The notes under the pieces were generated by a model. It made no database searches. It had not been told where the DNA came from and saw only the letters and a list, made by a program, of their open reading frames with translations. The position numbers and the translations under genes are program-made. From positions 1 to 7,864 of the forward strand of contig DMTJ01000600.1 of NCBI GenBank assembly GCA_003477185.1: 7,864 nt of DNA, written 5' to 3'. The number at the start of each line of letters is the position of its first letter. Positions within the stretch are counted from its first letter, which is position 1. Below are positions 5,671 through 7,864 of the stretch, piece after piece. The stretch comes from Lentisphaeria bacterium (lineage in GTDB: Bacteria > Verrucomicrobiota > Lentisphaeria > JABSQK01 > UBA12247).

Positions 5671-7864
5671 CTATTGCAAGGCCCCTTCGAATGTATAGGT
5701 CTTGCCTTTTGCTGTCTGCAATTCCTTTACGGTGTCTCCGTATTGCAGCTTCAGGGGGCCGCCCTGGAGGGATTGGACTGTCAATCCGACCAGTTTTCCC
5801 TCTCGCCATTCGATGTCGAGAATGAAACCACCGCGGGCTTTGAGGCCGGTGATTTTTCCGCTGGGCCAGGCATCGGGCAAGGAAGGCAGAAGTTGGACAA
5901 AGCCCATGTGGGACTGGACCAGCATTTCGCATAGTCCCGATGCATACCCGAAATTGCCGTCGATTTGGAACGGAGGATGGAAGCCAAACAGGTTTCCGTA
6001 GTAGTTGCCCTTGATCTGCTCGTTGAGCAATTTGTACGCGCGGTTGCCATCGTGGAGGCGGGCCCAGATATTGATTTTCCAGGCTTTGCTCCAGCCGGTA
6101 GCGCCGTCACCGCGGCCGTTCATGGATACCTTGGCTGCCTCTGCCAGTTCTGGGGTCGTTCGTGGCGAGATCTGCCTTCCCGGGTGGACTGCGATCAGGT
6201 GCGACAGGTGGCGATGATGATTGTTGGGATCGTCTCGATCCTCCGCCCATTCCTGCAGCTGGCCCCATTTCCCGACCCTTGGGCCAAGCAGGCGTGACCT
6301 CATGGATTCAACTTTCTGGCGGAAGTTGTGATCGGTGTCGAGCGCGTTTGCGGCTTCGATGTAGCTGGTGAAGAGGTCGTAAATCAACTGCTGCTCGTAG
6401 GAGTTGCCCTCCATTTCTGGGCCATGTTCCGGGGACTGGCTCTTGGGGCTGACCAGCTTGCCATTCGGCCATTCGATGAGGGAATCTTCCCAAAACTCAC
6501 ACAGATTCTTGAGCAAAGGATATGCCCTGGTTTCTAAGTAGTCCCGGTCCTGGGTGAAGGCATAATGGTCCCAGATATTCTGCATCAGCCAGGCCGCATC
6601 ACCGAGATACCATTTAAACGATGCCCCGCCGTAAATCCCGTTTTCCGCGCGATGGGCCCAGCCTCGGGCGCCAAATGCTTTTTTTGTCGCTTCTCGTTTC
6701 ACCGGAACGACGGACCAGAGCCACTCCGAAAGCGGTGTAAAGCACTCTGACAGGTTTGCCTGATCGACAAACCAATAGTTCATCTGGATGTTTACGTCCG
6801 TGTGGTAGTCAGAACGCCAGGGGGGGCTGTTGCTCTGGTTCCAGAGTCCCTGGAGGTTGGCAGGCAGGCAGCCCGGGCGTGACGATGAGATCATCAGATA
6901 ACGCGCAAACTGGAAGAGCAGCTCCTCCAGGCCTGGGTCACCGGTGCCGGCACTCAGATTCAGCTTCGCCTGCTTCATCGCAACGCCGCCCTGGTGTTTC
7001 GCGCTTGAGCCTCGATAGCGATTAACTCGCTCCGGTGTCGGCACCTTGAGGGCGGTGTCAGAGGGCGTGCCCAAGTCGATGGTCACACGGTTATAGAGCT
7101 TCTGGTAGTCCTCGATATGTTCCTGCAGAAGGTCATCGAAGGAGCGTTTTGAGGCTTTTGCCAGTGTTTCGCTGATCCGCTCATGTGGGTGTTCCTGCTT
7201 CCAGCCCTTTTCTCGCTGGTTGTTGTAGTCGGTCCCGCCGTTCAGCATGACAAGCAGGCTGTCGCAGTCCTTGAAGGCGATCGCTCCGTCCGTGGCTTGG
7301 ATTGATCCGCCTTCATGGATGACAACGGCCTGTGCTTCGTACTGCAGCTGGATCGCATAGTTCTCTTCCGGCTTTCCATACTTGCCGGAAAGACGACCGG
7401 AAAACCTCAGTGTGTTGCCTTCAGCCGTTGTGGTCCCGTTGTGTGCATCCTTGAGCCAGATGGCACCGCTGTAGGCGCCCTTTTGATCGGCCGTCAGGCG
7501 GAAAACCTGGACATCGGCGGGGTGGCTCGCGAAGTATTCACGCGTGTAGTTGATGCCGTCTTTCGCGTATTTGATCCTGTGCAGGGATTTGTCGATATCC
7601 AGCTCGCGCCGGTATGAGCTGGAGGCGTTGGGATCTGCGGCGGATTCGGCGTGAGCAAGCGTGATCTCTGCGACCTGGAAATGTGACCTGTCGACCGGGT
7701 CAAACGTGAAACGGTAGAAGGTGAAGCATGTCTCATTATCGAACGAAAACCTCTTCGTCAGATGTCTCCTTTCGAACGGTCCGCCGATGTTCTTCCGGTC
7801 GAGGATTGTCCAGGTCTTGCCGTCGCTTGACCCTTCCAAGGTCCATTTTTGCGGGTCGCGGCTC
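5671..7864 (-). CDS. GH95 alpha-L-fucosidase with upstream discoidin-like (F5/8C) domain (N-terminus outside window)
   Basis: The frame is open from the right edge to TAG at 5673-5671, about 730 residues. The edge-proximal part (7864 to about 7660) reads SRDPQKWTLEGSSDGKTW, then FYRFTF and HFQVAEITL, an F5/8 type C (CBM32-like) module. GH95 proper continues with YRRELDI and REYFASHPADVQVFRLTAD, then the (alpha/alpha)6 catalytic region: PANLQGLWNQ, HTDVNIQMNYW, SPKSQSPEHGPE and FQIDGNFGYASG, and a C-terminal beta-domain. GH95 enzymes are inverting fucosidases. The family general acid is expected at the Glu of SPEH (codon 6427-6429), and the Asp of QIDGNFG (5959-5961) is conserved. The usual Asn-x-Asn pair that helps position water is Asp-Val-Asn here (Asp codon 6796-6798). 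Some GH95 members cleave alpha-L-galactose instead, so linkage and sugar are inferred. Start and signal peptide are not visible. Confidence 0.9.
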   Translation of the reverse strand, partial: SRDPQKWTLEGSSDGKTWTILDRKNIGGPFERRHLTKRFSFDNETCFTFYRFTFDPVDRSHFQVAEITLAHAESAADPNASSSYRRELDIDKSLHRIKYAKDGINYTREYFASHPADVQVFRLTADQKGAYSGAIWLKDAHNGTTTAEGNTLRFSGRLSGKYGKPEENYAIQLQYEAQAVVIHEGGSIQATDGAIAFKDCDSLLVMLNGGTDYNNQREKGWKQEHPHERISETLAKASKRSFDDLLQEHIEDYQKLYNRVTIDLGTPSDTALKVPTPERVNRYRGSSAKHQGGVAMKQAKLNLSAGTGDPGLEELLFQFARYLMISSSRPGCLPANLQGLWNQSNSPPWRSDYHTDVNIQMNYWFVDQANLSECFTPLSEWLWSVVPVKREATKKAFGARGWAHRAENGIYGGASFKWYLGDAAWLMQNIWDHYAFTQDRDYLETRAYPLLKNLCEFWEDSLIEWPNGKLVSPKSQSPEHGPEMEGNSYEQQLIYDLFTSYIEAANALDTDHNFRQKVESMRSRLLGPRVGKWGQLQEWAEDRDDPNNHHRHLSHLIAVHPGRQISPRTTPELAEAAKVSMNGRGDGATGWSKAWKINIWARLHDGNRAYKLLNEQIKGNYYGNLFGFHPPFQIDGNFGYASGLCEMLVQSHMGFVQLLPSLPDAWPSGKITGLKARGGFILDIEWREGKLVGLTVQSLQGGPLKLQYGDTVKELQTAKGKTYTFEGALQ

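Noticed and set aside
5476..5934. A 152-codon plus-strand frame overlapping the 3' end of the ParB-like and GH95 genes.
   Set aside because: It lies opposite conserved GH95 sequence (the beta-domain and the QIDGNFG region), has no RBS and shows no recognisable domain.
2888..7864. A GH95-GH109 operon.
   Set aside because: Although both are on the minus strand, a plus-strand gene and two non-coding gaps separate them, so co-transcription is unlikely.
1..7864. CRISPR arrays, tRNA or rRNA genes, transposases and integrases.
   Set aside because: No regularly spaced repeats of CRISPR type, no cloverleaf or rRNA-like segments, and no recombinase motifs were seen on either strand.

Overview
The window carries mixed genes that suggest a diderm (outer-membrane) bacterium with many secreted carbohydrate enzymes. 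A BamA/Omp85 barrel proves an outer membrane. A Tat-exported GH109/Gfo-Idh-MocA protein, a GH95 fucosidase carrying a discoidin-like domain, and an SLBB export-type lipoprotein together fit Verrucomicrobiota (Puniceicoccales/Opitutales-like) best. Lentisphaerota or Planctomycetota-related lineages are not excluded. There is no rRNA or housekeeping marker to settle this, so the lineage is an inference.

Layout. Positions 1-745 (+) hold the C-terminal barrel of BamA, cut by the window edge. Positions 765-1150 (+) hold an unannotated-looking relic: a GFA/CENP-V zinc protein broken by a one-base frameshift, with two zinc-ligand cysteines lost. Positions 1169-1211 are three tandem copies of a 14-nt unit; the third copy contains the start codon of the next gene, a two-SLBB-domain probable lipoprotein (1197-1853, +). 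Positions 1854-2756 form a small gene graveyard. It contains a tiny minus-strand gene with a near-consensus promoter and Shine-Dalgarno, whose frame continues past an amber codon, and a plus-strand fragment of a secreted beta-sandwich protein, also interrupted by an amber codon. Positions 2757-2887 are a 131-bp element bounded by perfect 19-bp inverted repeats, exactly between two converging reading frames.

The right half is the accessory carbohydrate region. A Tat-exported GH109-type protein (2888-4330, -) and a GH95 alpha-L-fucosidase (5671-7864, -, N-terminus outside) are transcribed leftwards. Between them, in the opposite direction, sits a stand-alone ParB-like protein (4614-5510, +). 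A compact palindrome cluster (4439-4464) lies in the divergent GH109/ParB intergenic region and is the best operator candidate.

How the genes work together. BamA and the SLBB protein relate to the envelope and probably to polysaccharide export. GH95 and GH109 have complementary chemistries (alpha-L-fucose and alpha-GalNAc removal) and would suit fucosylated, GalNAc-bearing or algal/mucin-like glycans. They are not one operon, because the ParB-like gene is interposed. I saw no CRISPR array, tRNA, rRNA, transposase or integrase. No single gene set here amounts to a clearly new system. The most distinctive signals are the start-codon tandem repeat, the 131-bp inverted-repeat element, the palindrome cluster, and the Asn-to-Asp change in the GH95 water-activating motif.
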